A stretch of DNA of 64,000 bases. Source: Diphasiastrum complanatum (lineage: Eukaryota > Streptophyta > Lycopodiopsida > Lycopodiales > Lycopodiaceae). Made by a program: the position numbers and the translations under genes. Numbering within the stretch: the first letter of the stretch is position 1; every line of letters begins with the position of its first letter. Location of the stretch: assembly GCA_029204225.1 (NCBI GenBank), contig CM055097.1:49172153-49236152 (forward strand). The letters are read 5' to 3'. Below, piece by piece: positions 45,387-58,377 of the stretch. A model generated the notes under the pieces. That model did no database searches, was not told where the DNA came from, and worked only from the letters and a program-made list of their open reading frames with translations.

Positions 45387-46430
45387 TTAGTTGTGCCAAA
45401 GATTTACATCAAAATAAACGTTACAATGTGGGATAATTGGAAAATGTCGTAACACTTTTCGTGGCACTTTATCCCCTTGTACGTCATCTCGAAAACGTGA
45501 AGCGTTACACATTGGACATTGAAGCTTTTCTGAATGCTCACCTCTATATAGAACATGGTCTTCTGGACATGCATGTATTGTGTCGTAATCCATTCCAAGC
45601 ACGGTCATAATCTTTTGTGCTTCTTTTTGTGTTTTAGGTATCACGTTTTCTTTCGAAAGTATTCGATGCAACAATCTAAAAATAGAGCAATGTGAGTTGT
45701 TAGAAAAGAAAACAAATTAACTTAATGTAAATACGCTATAAAGTACAATAGTTGTGTTATGTGTTAAGTACCCGAATAATGATGTCATGCTACGGTCACT
45801 CCATTTGTATGTTGCTTGAAGGTTTAGAATAAGAATTGACGTAGCTAGTCTCAAAATGGATGCTCCAGGATACAAAGAAGTGTTTGCCTCCTTGCGCAAT
45901 AGAATCTCATCTTCATCCATCTCAAATTGTTCGTGATCTCTGTTTTCATTAGAAGATGTGTGCACAGCATCATTCTCATTTGTCTCAAAGTAAGATTCAA
46001 ATATGTTGTGCATTGCTTCATCGTGTTGCACCTCATCATCATCATCACCATTAGAATCAAGTTTATTACTCTTTTTTCCAATTGTGTTTGCCTCTTGAAT
46101 TTGTTTCGTTCTTTGTTTTCTCATTTCTATCAAAACTTGACGTTGATTGTAACTAAACACGAATGGATCAACTCCGTGGAATGGCATTCAATTTATTGGC
46201 TACACACATGAAACAAATTCCATAAGTGACGTATATAGATTGACGAAGATTATAAAAAATCAAATAAAGCTAACAAACCTCAACGTCTTTCACATTTGAT
46301 GGTTGACCTTCTTCTTTTTTTCCAAACTTCCACAAATGATTTTCAACAATGCGTCTTTCATGCATCTTTTGCCCATGACACTTGACGCATGTGCACCATA
46401 TTTTATTTTGAAAATAATTTCTCTACGAGA
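45387..46430 (-). pseudogene. CACTA (En/Spm) TNP2-type transposase, N-terminal part
   Basis: On the minus strand three pieces line up with plant CACTA transposases. A transposase-associated, Cys/His-rich piece reads WCTCVKCHGQKMHERRIVE and ENHLWKFG (about 46,410-46,310). An acidic stretch follows (MPFHGVDPF from 46,187, then EDEILLRKEANTSLYPGAS and TYKWSDRSMTSLFGYL to about 45,775). A Transposase_21 piece then reads RILSKENVIPKTQKEAQKIM, LGMDYDTIHACPEDHVLYRG and CPMCNASRF (45,670-45,470). Intron-like gaps lie near 46,190-46,290 and 45,680-45,770. After HFPIIP homology stops, so the DDE catalytic part is missing. The protein would cut and move CACTA ends. Confidence 0.75.
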
Positions 46431-46978
46431 AACAAAAATCAAGTACATGTCACTTTAGCACAATAGTTTTACTTATAATAACAAAGTCTTTATGAACAGG
46501 AAAACATGCATGTTTATTACTTACCTTGTTAACTTGAGTAGTGTTTTCATCGCCAAACTGATCTGAATGTAATTAATCTTGTTGTGTAAACTACATATAT
46601 GCACAAGTACAAAACACAAATAACAAAAAATTAAAATCTTTTTTCCAAAACAAAACATTGGTTTTTATCTTTTGATATTTAGATAGCATGATTCTTACCT
46701 TCCGATATTTAGATAGCATGGTTTTTAACTTCTGATTATTGTATGATTCTAATGTTTTAATTTTTAGATAGTACTATTCTTATACATTGTCGCTTATATG
46801 ATTTTTTTGCATCTTGGTGCAAGCTCTAAACGCATATCTATCTCTTCTTTTGTTATCACAGGGATGAAAGTCTCACTCCAATATGCATTAAAGTTCTGTA
46901 GTCGATTTTCTTTTCTACTTCATTTCAATATATTAGGGTTAATTGTAATGTATTGTATGTTTATGAATGTAGTAATCA

Positions 46979-47285
46979 TGTCGGGGTCAAGCAGTGGTGA
47001 AAGCTCGGGGGATTATGTTAGAAATTTATGTGAATCAGTAACTCCCGAGCAGAAAGCACAACTGCAAGATATGTTTAGCCAAGATGAGAGTGGTCCCTCA
47101 CAAGCGGCCGCTACTCCTGCCCCTACCAAAGAGTCATCCACAAATCCTTATTACGACGTGGATCCTGAAGGTAACATAATTGTCAACAGAAAAGAGAGGG
47201 TGGTTTTGGACCAGCTCTATTCTTTATGCCAACGCCATTTTGACGATAGGTTATTGCTAGCCTTCATGACAAATTCTAGCAAGAA
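46979..47285 (+). pseudogene. divergent CACTA-associated gene, truncated
   Basis: ATG 46,979 opens MSGSSSGESSGDYVRNLCES, a serine/proline-rich low-complexity region (SGPSQAAATPAPTKESS), then NPYYDVDPEGNIIVNRKERV and LDQLYSLCQRHFDDRLL, where family C integrase cuts in at about 47,290. The style resembles the second (TNPA/TNP1-like or Transposase_24-type) gene of plant CACTA elements. It lies divergent to the TNP2-like fragment with about 550 nt between, so the two may come from one element or be chance neighbours. Its tail is copied at 17,607-17,720. Confidence 0.45.
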
Positions 47286-47295
47286 GAGGAATTCA

Positions 47296-47990
47296 ATGAG
47301 AAGGAGATTCATAACCATATGAGCTTTTCCTTTGACTTGAGGATCTTCTTAGAACTTGACTTGGGAGAGGCATCTCCACCATCACCATCCAAAGAACGAT
47401 CTTCATCACCACCAAAAATGTTAGATTGATCAACATCAACAACATCAAGCTTATCCACATTCTCCCCTTCAAAGAGAACATCCTTAGAAATGTGAACTTT
47501 CTTTGACTTGGGAATGTAAACCCTATAAGCTTTTCTTACTTCGCTATATCCAACAAAGATTCCCTTCAAGAATCCAAAAGATGAGTTGACATAACAAGTA
47601 CTACCAAATATCTTCGAATGCTCCAGGCTTGGCTTCTTACCAAAAAGGACCTCAAATGAGCTCTTACCTTCCAAGTCTTCATTTGAGTACCTATTGCAAA
47701 CAAAGTTAGCACACATCAAGGCTTTACCCCAAAATGACTTAGGAAGATTTTCCTTCACTCTCATGGATTTACCTCTTTCAAAAAGATTGATCTTCCTTTC
47801 TTTCACACCATGTAGAACCTTTTAGTTTGAAAGCTCCCTCTTGATCCCATGTGCCACACAAACCTCTTTGAGCTTTGTTAATAGGTCTTCATTTTCCAAC
47901 TTTAGGCACTTGATCTTCATGTTGAATTGACTCTCCACAACATTATTGAACTTGAGAAACACAACAAATTTGAGGTCCTCACTCTTCAGA
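47296..47990 (-). pseudogene. family C copia integrase, C-terminal part
   Basis: Near-identical to 17,722-18,400: FLKFNNVVESQFNMKIK, then NLPKSFWGKALMCANFVCNR, FEVLFGKKPSLEHSKIFGST, GIFVGYSEVRKAYRVYIPK and HISKDVLFEGEN. There are stop codons near the catalytic region. It is cut at about 47,990 by LINE sequence at the same integrase position that is continuous in the 18.4-kb copy. Confidence 0.75.
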
Positions 47991-47991
47991 A

Positions 47992-48905
47992 AATCCTTCT
48001 CCCCATGTGCGCACTTGTATTTTGTGGAAGTTGGTGGATCCTCCTCTGGAACAGCTATAGTTTCATTGTGGTGGGCATGTTTATTCCTAGATTGTTGTCT
48101 TCAAAGGCTTACCGGATTTCTGCTATCGTTGTCGTCGCCTTGGACATGCGGTTGCCTCCTGCCCAGTTCCTCCTCGACGTCCTATTCAACACTCTCTTGG
48201 GCAGCTTGGCCATCTTCTACGTCGCTTCAAGGCGCCCCCGTTGTCGCCTTCTACTATTGCGCCTTTGCTGCCTATGCCGGTTGCCCCCTACCAACTGCCA
48301 AAGTTGGTCCTCTCTAGTCTGGCACTATATCCTAGTATGGAGCCCTCGCGACATATAGAGCACTCTTGACTCACTTTGGTTGCTCCTCTTTAGCATCAAA
48401 ATGCTACAAGTATTTTGTTGCCTCAGCTTCTGCTGCATGACACATCTTCTCTGTCTGCTTCATCTTTGTTGCAGCACCTGCTACTCAGCACTCTTCCTGC
48501 TCTTTGTCTCTGCCCAATTTGTCGGGATCTGCTATTTCTCCCTTGCCTCGATGGATTATCCTCTGGAAGAGCTTTTTACACCCTTTTAAGTACATCCGGA
48601 CAGGCCTTGCTCCAGCAAGATGCAGCAACTCTTCTCCCAATCTCGGATGGCTTTGCTGCTGATGGCTTTTCTGCCCCTCATAGCAAAGGGCCTCATGTAT
48701 CAATGCCTTCTATAGCCATGCTGTAAGGCGTTCTAGCCAGGATATCCAAGAAGCCACGCCCTTCTGGGAAGCCCAATTCACATTCTTGCCCTAGGCTCAC
48801 TGATTTGAAGCAAGACTTGCATGCTAAGCTATTTTTTTCTCCTCCTGCTGGTGCGGCTTCTCCTCAAGCGGCCTCTACTTCGGCCGGGGCTATTTCTTTG
48901 CTACT
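47992..48905 (+). pseudogene. LINE (L1 type) ORF1, C-terminal part
   Basis: The LINE is 5'-truncated; homology to the minus-strand copy starts at ATCCTTCTCCCC (47,992). A zf-CCHC knuckle CYRCRRLGHAVASC (48,121-48,162) follows LPDF, the usual arrangement after a DUF4283 domain in plant LINE ORF1. A TAG interrupts the frame before the knuckle (near 48,058) and frames are broken further on. Downstream low-complexity Ser/Ala/Cys-rich sequence matches 60,826-61,400 in reverse complement. ORF1 protein would bind LINE RNA. Confidence 0.75.
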
Positions 48906-48910
48906 AGCCT

Positions 48911-50749
48911 AGAATATCTACTCTTGGAATGTGCGGAGCCTTAATGCTCCACTAAGACATTCTTATCTGGCTGGGGTTATCGCGTCTTACTCCCACCGCA
49001 ATGTTATTATCGCTCTGCAAGAAACAAAGTTATGAGAGTTCAATCAACACTATTTGATCAAGAAGTTTGTAGCCTCTTTCCATTATGTGGTGTCTCCGAT
49101 GCAAGGGACACATGGTGGGATTCTTACCCTGATCTCTTGTGACTGGCGGGTGCTTTCCAGTTCCTTTGATCCAGCTAGTCGGTGGACTTTGTCCCATGTC
49201 GGCAAGCATGGATTTGCCTTTTCTATCCTTAACCTCTATGTTCCCACTTCTTCTGTGCTCTGCACTGACTTTTGGTCTAACCTCCCTGCTATTCGGGATG
49301 ATCACCTTATAGTGCTTGGAAATTTTAATACGTACACTAATCCTGCTGATGGCCCTCGTTCCATTTCTGTGGCAGAGTCTCTTGCTTGGTCTGCCTTCCA
49401 ATCTTCTTACTCTCTTTTGGATGTTAACCACTCTCTCCGCGATTTTCCGCATCACACTTGGTCTAATTGTAGGCCTGGTCCATCCTTTGCATTGCCCGCC
49501 TTGATCGTTTCTATGCCTCTTCCTCTACCTCTTGTCTCTGACTCCTTTCCGTTGAGATGCATAACTTTACTCCTCTTTCTGATAACAGTCCTATCCTACT
49601 TAGCTGTCATTTTCAGCCCTTGCTTTCTGTTCCTTTCTCTCCCCTTACGTGATGAATTTCTCTCTTCTTGTTTCTGCCCCAATCATTTCCTCCCTAACCC
49701 AACTTTTGGACTCTCCTGCTCCTCCTCATCTCAAAATTAGGAATTGTGTTACCTTCATCCGTCAGCTAGGCAAAGTCAAGTGCCGTTCTTTGGACCGAGC
49801 TAAATTGTTGGCTTCTTCTCTCTTGGGTCGTATTGTAGCTCCTCGTGCTCTGGCCCAGGATCCCCTGCTTTTTGCTCCTCTTCAGCTCCACTGCCAGGCT
49901 ATCCTTCGTCATATTGACTCCCATATTGTCGCTGGTCTCATGCTTCACTCTAAACTCCATTGGCTCAAGCACGATGACCTCCCTACCTCCTCCTTCTTTT
50001 GTACCCTTTGTCACCGCCATTTTGCTTCCTTTGTTCACACCCTTCATCATGATGGCTCCGTGTTTGAGGACAATCCCTCCATGCTTACGACTTTCCTCTC
50101 TGCGTTTCACACTTGCTGCACCTTGCCCAACATGCCCTTTCTAGCTCCCTTCCTCCTGCTGTTTTTGAAGGCTTGATTAAGCTTATTCCTAAAAAACTTC
50201 TCCCCCTCTCCTTGTCGGACTTCCTCCCTCTGACAATGCTGAATACCTCCTATAAGATCATTGCTAAGGCCATGACCCTTCGTCTTGCGCCTCTTCTGCC
50301 CTCTCTTTTATTGCCTGAGCAATTTGGTTTTGTCAAGGGCTGCAATATTTATGGACTCCCTCTTAAATGTTTGGGACTCCTTGCATGCCTCCAATACCCC
50401 CTCTTTGATTCTTTGACTTGACCTCAATAAGGCATTCGATCGCATTGGTTGGGACCTTATCGTTGCTAGCTGTAGTGCCCTGGGTTCCCCTCCCTCTTTT
50501 TCTACTTTTGTCCATGCTCGTTATTCCTCTACTTCTTCTACCATTGTCTTTAATGGTTCTTGTTCTTCTGTCTTTTTTCCTAAGTGCGGCATTCGTCAGG
50601 GCTGTCCGCTCTCTCCCCTGCTCTTTGCCATCGTGACTGAACCTCTTTCTCGTGCTTTTCGACATGCTGGTTCCATCCATTCTATTGCCCCCGTTCAGTC
50701 CCCTTTGGGCCCTCTCTCTCATGAATTGTTTGTTAACGATGTCACTGTG
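48911..50749 (+). pseudogene. LINE ORF2, endonuclease and reverse transcriptase, inactivated
   Basis: NIYSWNVRSLNAP and IIALQETK (about 49,000) begin the APE-type endonuclease; ILNLYVPTS, VLGNFNTY, FPHHTWSN and LSDNSPIL follow. The catalytic Asp (normally GDFN) reads Asn, and the SDH histidine reads Asn. A spacer leads to the RT: LIKLIPKK, DFLPLTMLNTSYKIIAK, EQFGFVKG, LDLNKAFDRIGWDL, GIRQGCPLSPLLFAI and LFVNDVTV, where the FADD catalytic box is altered. It ends at 50,749 within the RT. A stop after QETKL and at least four frameshifts are present. Only a piece of a long-dead copy remains. Confidence 0.85.
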
Positions 50750-50753
50750 CAAA

Positions 50754-50830
50754 AAGTACAAAAAGGACCAAGAGTGGATCCTAATCTGATCCTCAAGAGG
50801 GATTGGTTGTCAGATTACTTGATCTATCAA
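50754..50830. repeat. shared mosaic block X, second copy
   Basis: Near-identical to 17,528-17,606 (AAAGTACAAAAAGGACCAAG to TTGATCTATCAA). It sits between the truncated LINE and the family C LTR. Confidence 0.75.
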
Positions 50831-50835
50831 TCTAC

Positions 50836-51556
50836 TTGAGATTAAGATCAATTCTAGATACAAAATCCTAACAAGAACAATCATTAATTGAAGGTAGGTG
50901 TACTTTCTGGTTTCACACGTGTGAAACACTGTCTGAGTATAGACTCCAACCTAAAAATCAAGTACACATTGATAGCACATCAAAACAATCAAAACAAATG
51001 TAGACAAATGGAGAGAATCATTTAAAATTGCTTCCAAAACCAAGATTGGTGTCTCACATTGATTATGGCCAAATAAGCCTCTATATATACACTTTTGGAG
51101 CTTGAGGTACTGATCATGCATCAAATCTCACACATGTGAGGATGCCTTGTCACCATCATGCAATTTGACACTTGGATCAAAACTTTCCATTTTGGGCATT
51201 TCTGTCTATTTTCCTACTATATGGAGATCTTCATGGAAATCTTCTAGAAGCAAAAACTCACCTAATTAAGCTATTTCTACACCTGTGAGCTGTCCTCTAC
51301 ACATGGGATGTGACACCTATTCAAAATATTTGGCTCATGCAATCATTAGATTGGTGCCATGTGTCATATCTCTAGAAAACTAGTTTTTGGCCATTTTAGC
51401 CACTAGAACTTGAATTAAATCATATGTACAACATATATGATTATGGTACATGAAAAGTACACTAGTTTCACACGTGGGAACAGGCTCCACACATGTGTGT
51501 CTATCCTATATACAAGATTTTTGGCCTCTACCAAGCTTATTTTTGCATTTTTCACA
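50836..51556 (-). mobile_element. family C LTR (distal end approximate)
   Basis: On the minus strand a polypurine tract (CTAGATTTTTGAGGAG, complement of 51,557-51,572) precedes TGTGAAAAATGCAAAAATAAG. A TATATATAG TATA box is the complement of 51,081-51,089. A CACACGTGTG palindrome lies at 50,914-50,923 near the distal end. The 3' end of the LTR is not fixed by a second copy, so the lower coordinate is inferred from typical length. Confidence 0.6.
51081..51089 (-). promoter_or_regulatory. TATA box of the family C LTR
   Basis: TATATATAG on the minus strand, about 470 nt into the LTR. This is the best TATA candidate in this LTR; the assignment is by position only. Confidence 0.45.
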
Positions 51557-51568
51557 CTCCTCAAAAAT

Positions 51569-51760
51569 CTAGCTTGGTAAATCTAGCATAGATCTATCTA
51601 TAACTCCAAGAACCAATCTTAATTTTATAAATGGATCTTTAGGCAAAGCCTTGGTGAGTATATCAGCAATGCAATCTGATGATGAGACATGAATAAGCTT
51701 GATCTCCTTTGCTTGCACTTTCTCCCGCACGAAAAGATGTGCAATCTCGATGTGCTTGAT
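51569..51760 (-). pseudogene. family C RNase H C-terminus
   Basis: KHIEIAHLFVREKVQAKEIK, then SSSDCIADILTKALPKDPF and DRSMLDLPS and a stop beside the polypurine tract. Directly upstream it is fused to integrase (CWTYL joined to IKHIE), so RT and most of RNase H are deleted. Confidence 0.8.
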
Positions 51761-52168
51761 AAGTCCAACAATATCTAATAAGCACTTGTACAATGCACAT
51801 CCAAATGTATTAAATTAAAAGGCATCTTAGATCTTGAGCGAGATCTAGAATAAGACAATCTTTGTGACTTTGACATTGAACAAAGCTCACCAACTTGCCT
51901 CTTTGCCTTCAAACCACCGTGGTTAGAAAAAACATATCCATCAAGTTTGTAGAGCTCACCTTGTCTCTTGCCTTGGGCAATCAAGACTCCATTCCTTTTG
52001 ATCAAACAAGAATCACCAAAAAATTCCACTTTAAGCCCTTTTTCAACCATTTGACACACACTAAGAACATTCTTAGTAATGGAAGGTATGAACAAAACAT
52101 TCGTCAAGCTTACATTCCTATTTGTAGATTAGAGAAAAATAGGAATACTACCAATGTGAAAGTGACAA
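51761..52168 (-). pseudogene. family C protease end and gag-pre-integrase
   Basis: Near-identical to 18,408-18,812: LFIPSITKNVLSVCQM, KRQGELYKLDGYVFSNHGG, SKSQRLSYSRSRSRSKMPF, and the same in-frame stop before STNRNV. At 52,168 it joins head-to-head with a family A integrase piece exactly as at 18.8 kb. Confidence 0.8.
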
Positions 52169-52172
52169 AGCC

Positions 52173-52462
52173 ATGAGGTTAGGAGCTAATCTTCCAAAAA
52201 CATTCTGGGATCAAGCATTGTTGTGTGCTAACTTTTTATGCAACAGGTGGTCGAGTGCTATATTGGATGGAAGGACACCTTTTGAGATGCTATTCAAGAG
52301 GAGGCCGAGTTTCAAGTTTTTTAGAAATTCTAGATGCACTTGCTATGTCAATATAACTCTTGATGATAGGACAAAGGAGGATCCATATTCAAGAAAAGGT
52401 ATATTTGTTGGATATAGTGAGGTGAGTAAAGCCTACAAGGTTTACATTCCTTCTACTAACAC
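52173..52462 (+). pseudogene. family A integrase fragment, second copy
   Basis: RLGANLPKTFWDQALLCANF to KAYKVYIPSTN matches 18,820-19,110 and, in the left arm, 5,255-5,560. It stops at 52,462, where a block copied from (or to) 31.7 kb begins. The open frame continues by chance to 52,544. Confidence 0.8.
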
Positions 52463-52466
52463 AACA

Positions 52467-52565
52467 ATGCAAGAGGGAAATGGCAAGTTAGTTGACATTT
52501 ATAGTTTTCTATGTAGCATGAGTGCCTCCACATATGATTTGTAGTACGTATGTGCTTATGTTGCA
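52467..52565. repeat. inverted copy of the 31.7-kb block
   Basis: TGTAGCATGAGTGCCTCCAC and flanks are the reverse complement of 31,672-31,772. It bridges the family A integrase piece and the family F RT relic. Confidence 0.7.
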
Positions 52566-53210
52566 CAAAATCTGATAGTAATCTTATTCTTTTGACAAGT
52601 AAACATGTATTGGTCAAGCGCTTCTCTATCGGATTGCTACTATCATTCGTTGCTGCCGCTAACCTTGAGGTACATCAAATAGATGTACGAACTGCATTCC
52701 TCAATGGAGTTATAGAAGAGGACATCTATATGATCCAGTCATAGGGTTATGTACTCAATGGCAAAGAGCATCGAGCCTGGAAACACCATAAGGCATTGTA
52801 TGGCCTAAAACAATCTATACATGTATAAACTGCATTCCTCAATGGAATTATAAAAGAGGACATCTATATGATCCATCATAGGGTTATGTACTCAATGGAA
52901 AAGAGCATCAAGCCTGGAAACACCATAAGGCATTGTATGGCCTAAAACAATCTTCGAGAGTCGGTTTTCATCGAATTAACTCATTCCTTATTAAACAAGG
53001 ATTTGAACTAAGTTCTATAGACTACAATGTCTATTTCAAGACCATTTGACAATCCTTTATCATTATCACAATGTATGTGGATGATACTATTCAGCAATAA
53101 TATCGAATTCATAAAAGATACCAAGAGAATGATGTCTCAAGAATTCAAGATGACAGACTTGGAGAAGCTCATTAATGTCTCGGGATCCAAATCCCCAAAG
53201 ATTTGAAACA
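52566..53210 (+). pseudogene. family F copia RT relic with internal duplication
   Basis: RT motifs are readable: LSFVAAANLEVHQIDVRTAF, LNGVIEEDIYM, GYVLNGKEHRAWKHHKALYG, then INSFLIKQGFELSSIDYNVY and MYVDD near 53,071. Stops and frameshifts are frequent. A stretch from TAFLNG through YGLKQS is present twice (52,691 and 52,829). The family F sequence differs from families A-E. No integrase or RNase H is seen, so this is an isolated old fragment. Confidence 0.75.
52691..52952 (+). repeat. tandem duplication, period 138 bp
   Basis: ACTGCATTCCTCAATGGA starts at 52,691 and 52,829; both units end in GGCCTAAAACAATCT. The second has small changes (an A for G and a lost base near the TCATAGGG run). 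Confidence 0.9.
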
Positions 53211-55340
<2,130 letters not shown>

Positions 55341-55349
55341 AATAGACAC

Positions 55350-55595
<246 letters not shown>

Positions 55596-55741
55596 TGCAC
55601 TCATCTATATTTTCATGGAAATTTGTAGCAATATTTTGTATTAAAAGTTTAGCAAACTGGTAATCGCAGCAAGCAGAGGAAAGCAATGAAACTGCTATTA
55701 AAGAATGATATCCATAGGAGATACCTAAAACTTCTCATCAA

Positions 55742-56116
55742 CTAAAGTCATGCCTTATGAGCCAACCCCTGTTAGTGCCGAGAAGAATCACGTTGTTTGT
55801 TGCTGAAACATTTGTAATGGCTCCATGCCCTTTCGGAGCATTTCGTTCAAGCTCATCAACAATAAACCGCATGCGGCCAATTGAGCCCTTGGCAACATGC
55901 TCCACAGCTAAATCTTCAAATGCCTGCATAAATTTATGAAACTAAATAAAAATTTGAGAAAATCCCCATCGCAAAAGAATATATGATGAGAGACCGTGAG
56001 GAACTATGGCAATGTTGCAACGTAAATCCTACCTCATCGCCACCATCTATGGGTACATTATTGGTGGAAGAGGCTGAGGAATCTGGAATGAAAGATCTCA
56101 AAGAAGATTGAATTGA
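55742..56116 (-). pseudogene. VPS18-like gene fragment, two exons
   Basis: On the minus strand, exon a (to 56,033) reads SFIPDSSASSTNNVPIDGGD then E and ends GAG|GTAGGA. A 109-nt intron (56,032-55,924) ends TTTATGCAG. Exon b reads AFEDLAVEHVAKGSIGR, MRFIVDELERNAPKGHGAIT, then NVILLGTNRGWLIRHDF. The last part closely resembles the N-terminus of plant VPS18 (VDLLER..KG.G.IT...NDVIVLGTS.GWVIRHDF). VPS18 is a HOPS/CORVET subunit acting in vacuolar membrane tethering. After RHDF the frame gives S and a stop (TGA at 55,738-55,740) unless an unusual donor at TTTA|GTTGAT is used; a good AG|GTATCT donor lies about 20 nt further but is beyond two stops. No upstream ATG in frame was found (TAG at 56,117-56,119). 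A gene fragment or pseudogene is most likely; the start of a large-intron gene cannot be excluded. Confidence 0.55.
55924..56032 (-). other. putative GT-AG intron in the VPS18-like fragment
   Basis: Donor GAG|GTAGGA and acceptor TTTATGCAG|GCA bound 109 nt and keep the reading frame open across the junction. The short length is typical of plant introns. Confidence 0.5.
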
Positions 56117-56895
<779 letters not shown>

Positions 56896-57070
56896 CCAAC
56901 CTCCATCGCGACCTCCATCGCTACTGTGCCAGCTTAGCAGCAGCCCTACCTCCATCGCTACTGTGCCAGCCATGCACTTAACAGCAGCCTTGACCTCCAT
57001 TCCTACTGTGCCCTGCGTCGGCCCGACTTCCATCGCCACATCCCTCCTGCCCGATGCCTGACCTCCATAG
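56896..57070. repeat. minisatellite, about 40-48 bp units, three to four copies
   Basis: CCTCCATCGCTACTGTGCCAG and variants recur at about 56,918, 56,950 and 56,992, with CTTCCATCGCCAC at 57,028, linked by TTAGCAGCAGCCCTA-like spacers. The overlapping minus-strand frame (MEVG repeats) is a by-product. Confidence 0.7.
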
Positions 57071-57193
57071 TTTCTACGTCGTGGTGCAAGTGTAAAAGGG
57101 CGATGCAAGTAAAAAAGGGCAGTAATTCTCGAGGAAGAGAAGTAACTTCTAGAAAGTTCGAGAAGACTCAAATTTTTTTACTTGCTTTACGAC

Positions 57194-57223
57194 GGGGAAG
57201 GCCCACGCCCTCGGGCCTTCCCC
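57194..57223. other. GC-rich perfect hairpin, 11-bp stem
   Basis: GGGGAAGGCCC (57,194-57,204) and GGGCCTTCCCC (57,213-57,223) are exact complements around an 8-nt loop in otherwise mixed sequence. Function unknown. Confidence 0.6.
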
Positions 57224-58377
57224 TATACTTAGCTCATCCTTTTATCTGAGAGAATGGGTTCTCTGCAAGAGCTCATCCTGATGTTTTTTGAAAACCCTCT
57301 CCCCCTTGATGCTCACCCTTTTAGTAGACGTCATGATGCCGGGGTGAGGGGTCATCATGGAAAGATTGGAAAGATGCTCTTACAACAAAGTCCCTTTGTT
57401 GGCCTTGCCTTGCAAAGGCAATACTATGTAGTGAGGTTGGTCGATGGAGTTAGGGAAAAAGTCAACAGTAAAGAGTAATTAATGGTGTCAACCCAAACTT
57501 TAGAGACTTGAACCTTGGCTTAGGACTAAAGTAACATGCATCATGAGGCCAAAAAAGAATTTGCTTTGTTATGCATGAATGTTGCTTCACTATGCATGAG
57601 TTGTGGTTCATGAGGCCAGAAATGCATGACCCTTTATAAAAACATTTGGTTTATTGTGGCATGCATGAGTTTTGCTTAATTATGCATGGGTGATGATCTC
57701 CAAAAGCAAAAGCATTGAAAGAGTCCTTATAAAAGAAGGATTGTGAGGTAGGTGCACTTCTCGTTACTCAGTATTGGCTCACATGTGATTGTTGTTTCTC
57801 TGCCCTTCTCATTCTTCAGTATCGGTAGACTCTGGTTGTGAAGCAAGTGTGACAGACTTTGGTTGTGAAGCAGGTGCAATTGATAGTTTATGCGCTCTTC
57901 TTGTTACTCAATATCAACAAACTACGAACGTTGTAGCGCAAGGAATCAGGTGGGATTTATCGTTTCTTTGTCCTTCTCATTACTGATTGCTATTTGGTCT
58001 CAATTGATTCATGCATGCAAATATGATCCATAGTAGATTAGATTGAAGTGCAGATTTTGCTAGAAGAAATCTTGTATGGCAATCTGCTCTTGATAGATTT
58101 GTTATTTTTTCTTATGTCTTGTCAACTTAATACGGAGTGGCAGCTACTCATGCAATGCTGATATATCATGGCCGTTGTGGCGTTGATCATTTATTTGAGA
58201 AATCGTGTGGGCCGCAACTGATCGATTTCTTGGAAATCCCTCTAGATCTACATGTGAGTGTGAATGTGTTGCGATACCTAATTATGACAGGTTCACGATC
58301 GCACATCAAATTGGCAATGCAAGCCTCATCCTCGTCTTTGATCCAACGCGACTGTTTTGCGATGTAGTGTGCTAATT
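57224..58377. other. no gene recognised, with RY-like motifs and TATA boxes
   Basis: Between 57,530 and 57,690 five or six TATGCATGA/CATGCATG motifs occur, followed by TTTATAAAAAC (about 57,633) and CTTATAAAAGA (about 57,727). Downstream is a short imperfect direct repeat (TCTGGTTGTGAAGCAAGTG and TTTGGTTGTGAAGCAGGTG, 57,828 and 57,855). No reading frame after the TATA motifs is convincing. Confidence 0.35.

Noticed and set aside
49030-49455. Minus-strand frames of 100-140 codons opposite the LINE
   Set aside because: Antisense shadows of LINE ORF2; the plus strand carries the conserved motifs.
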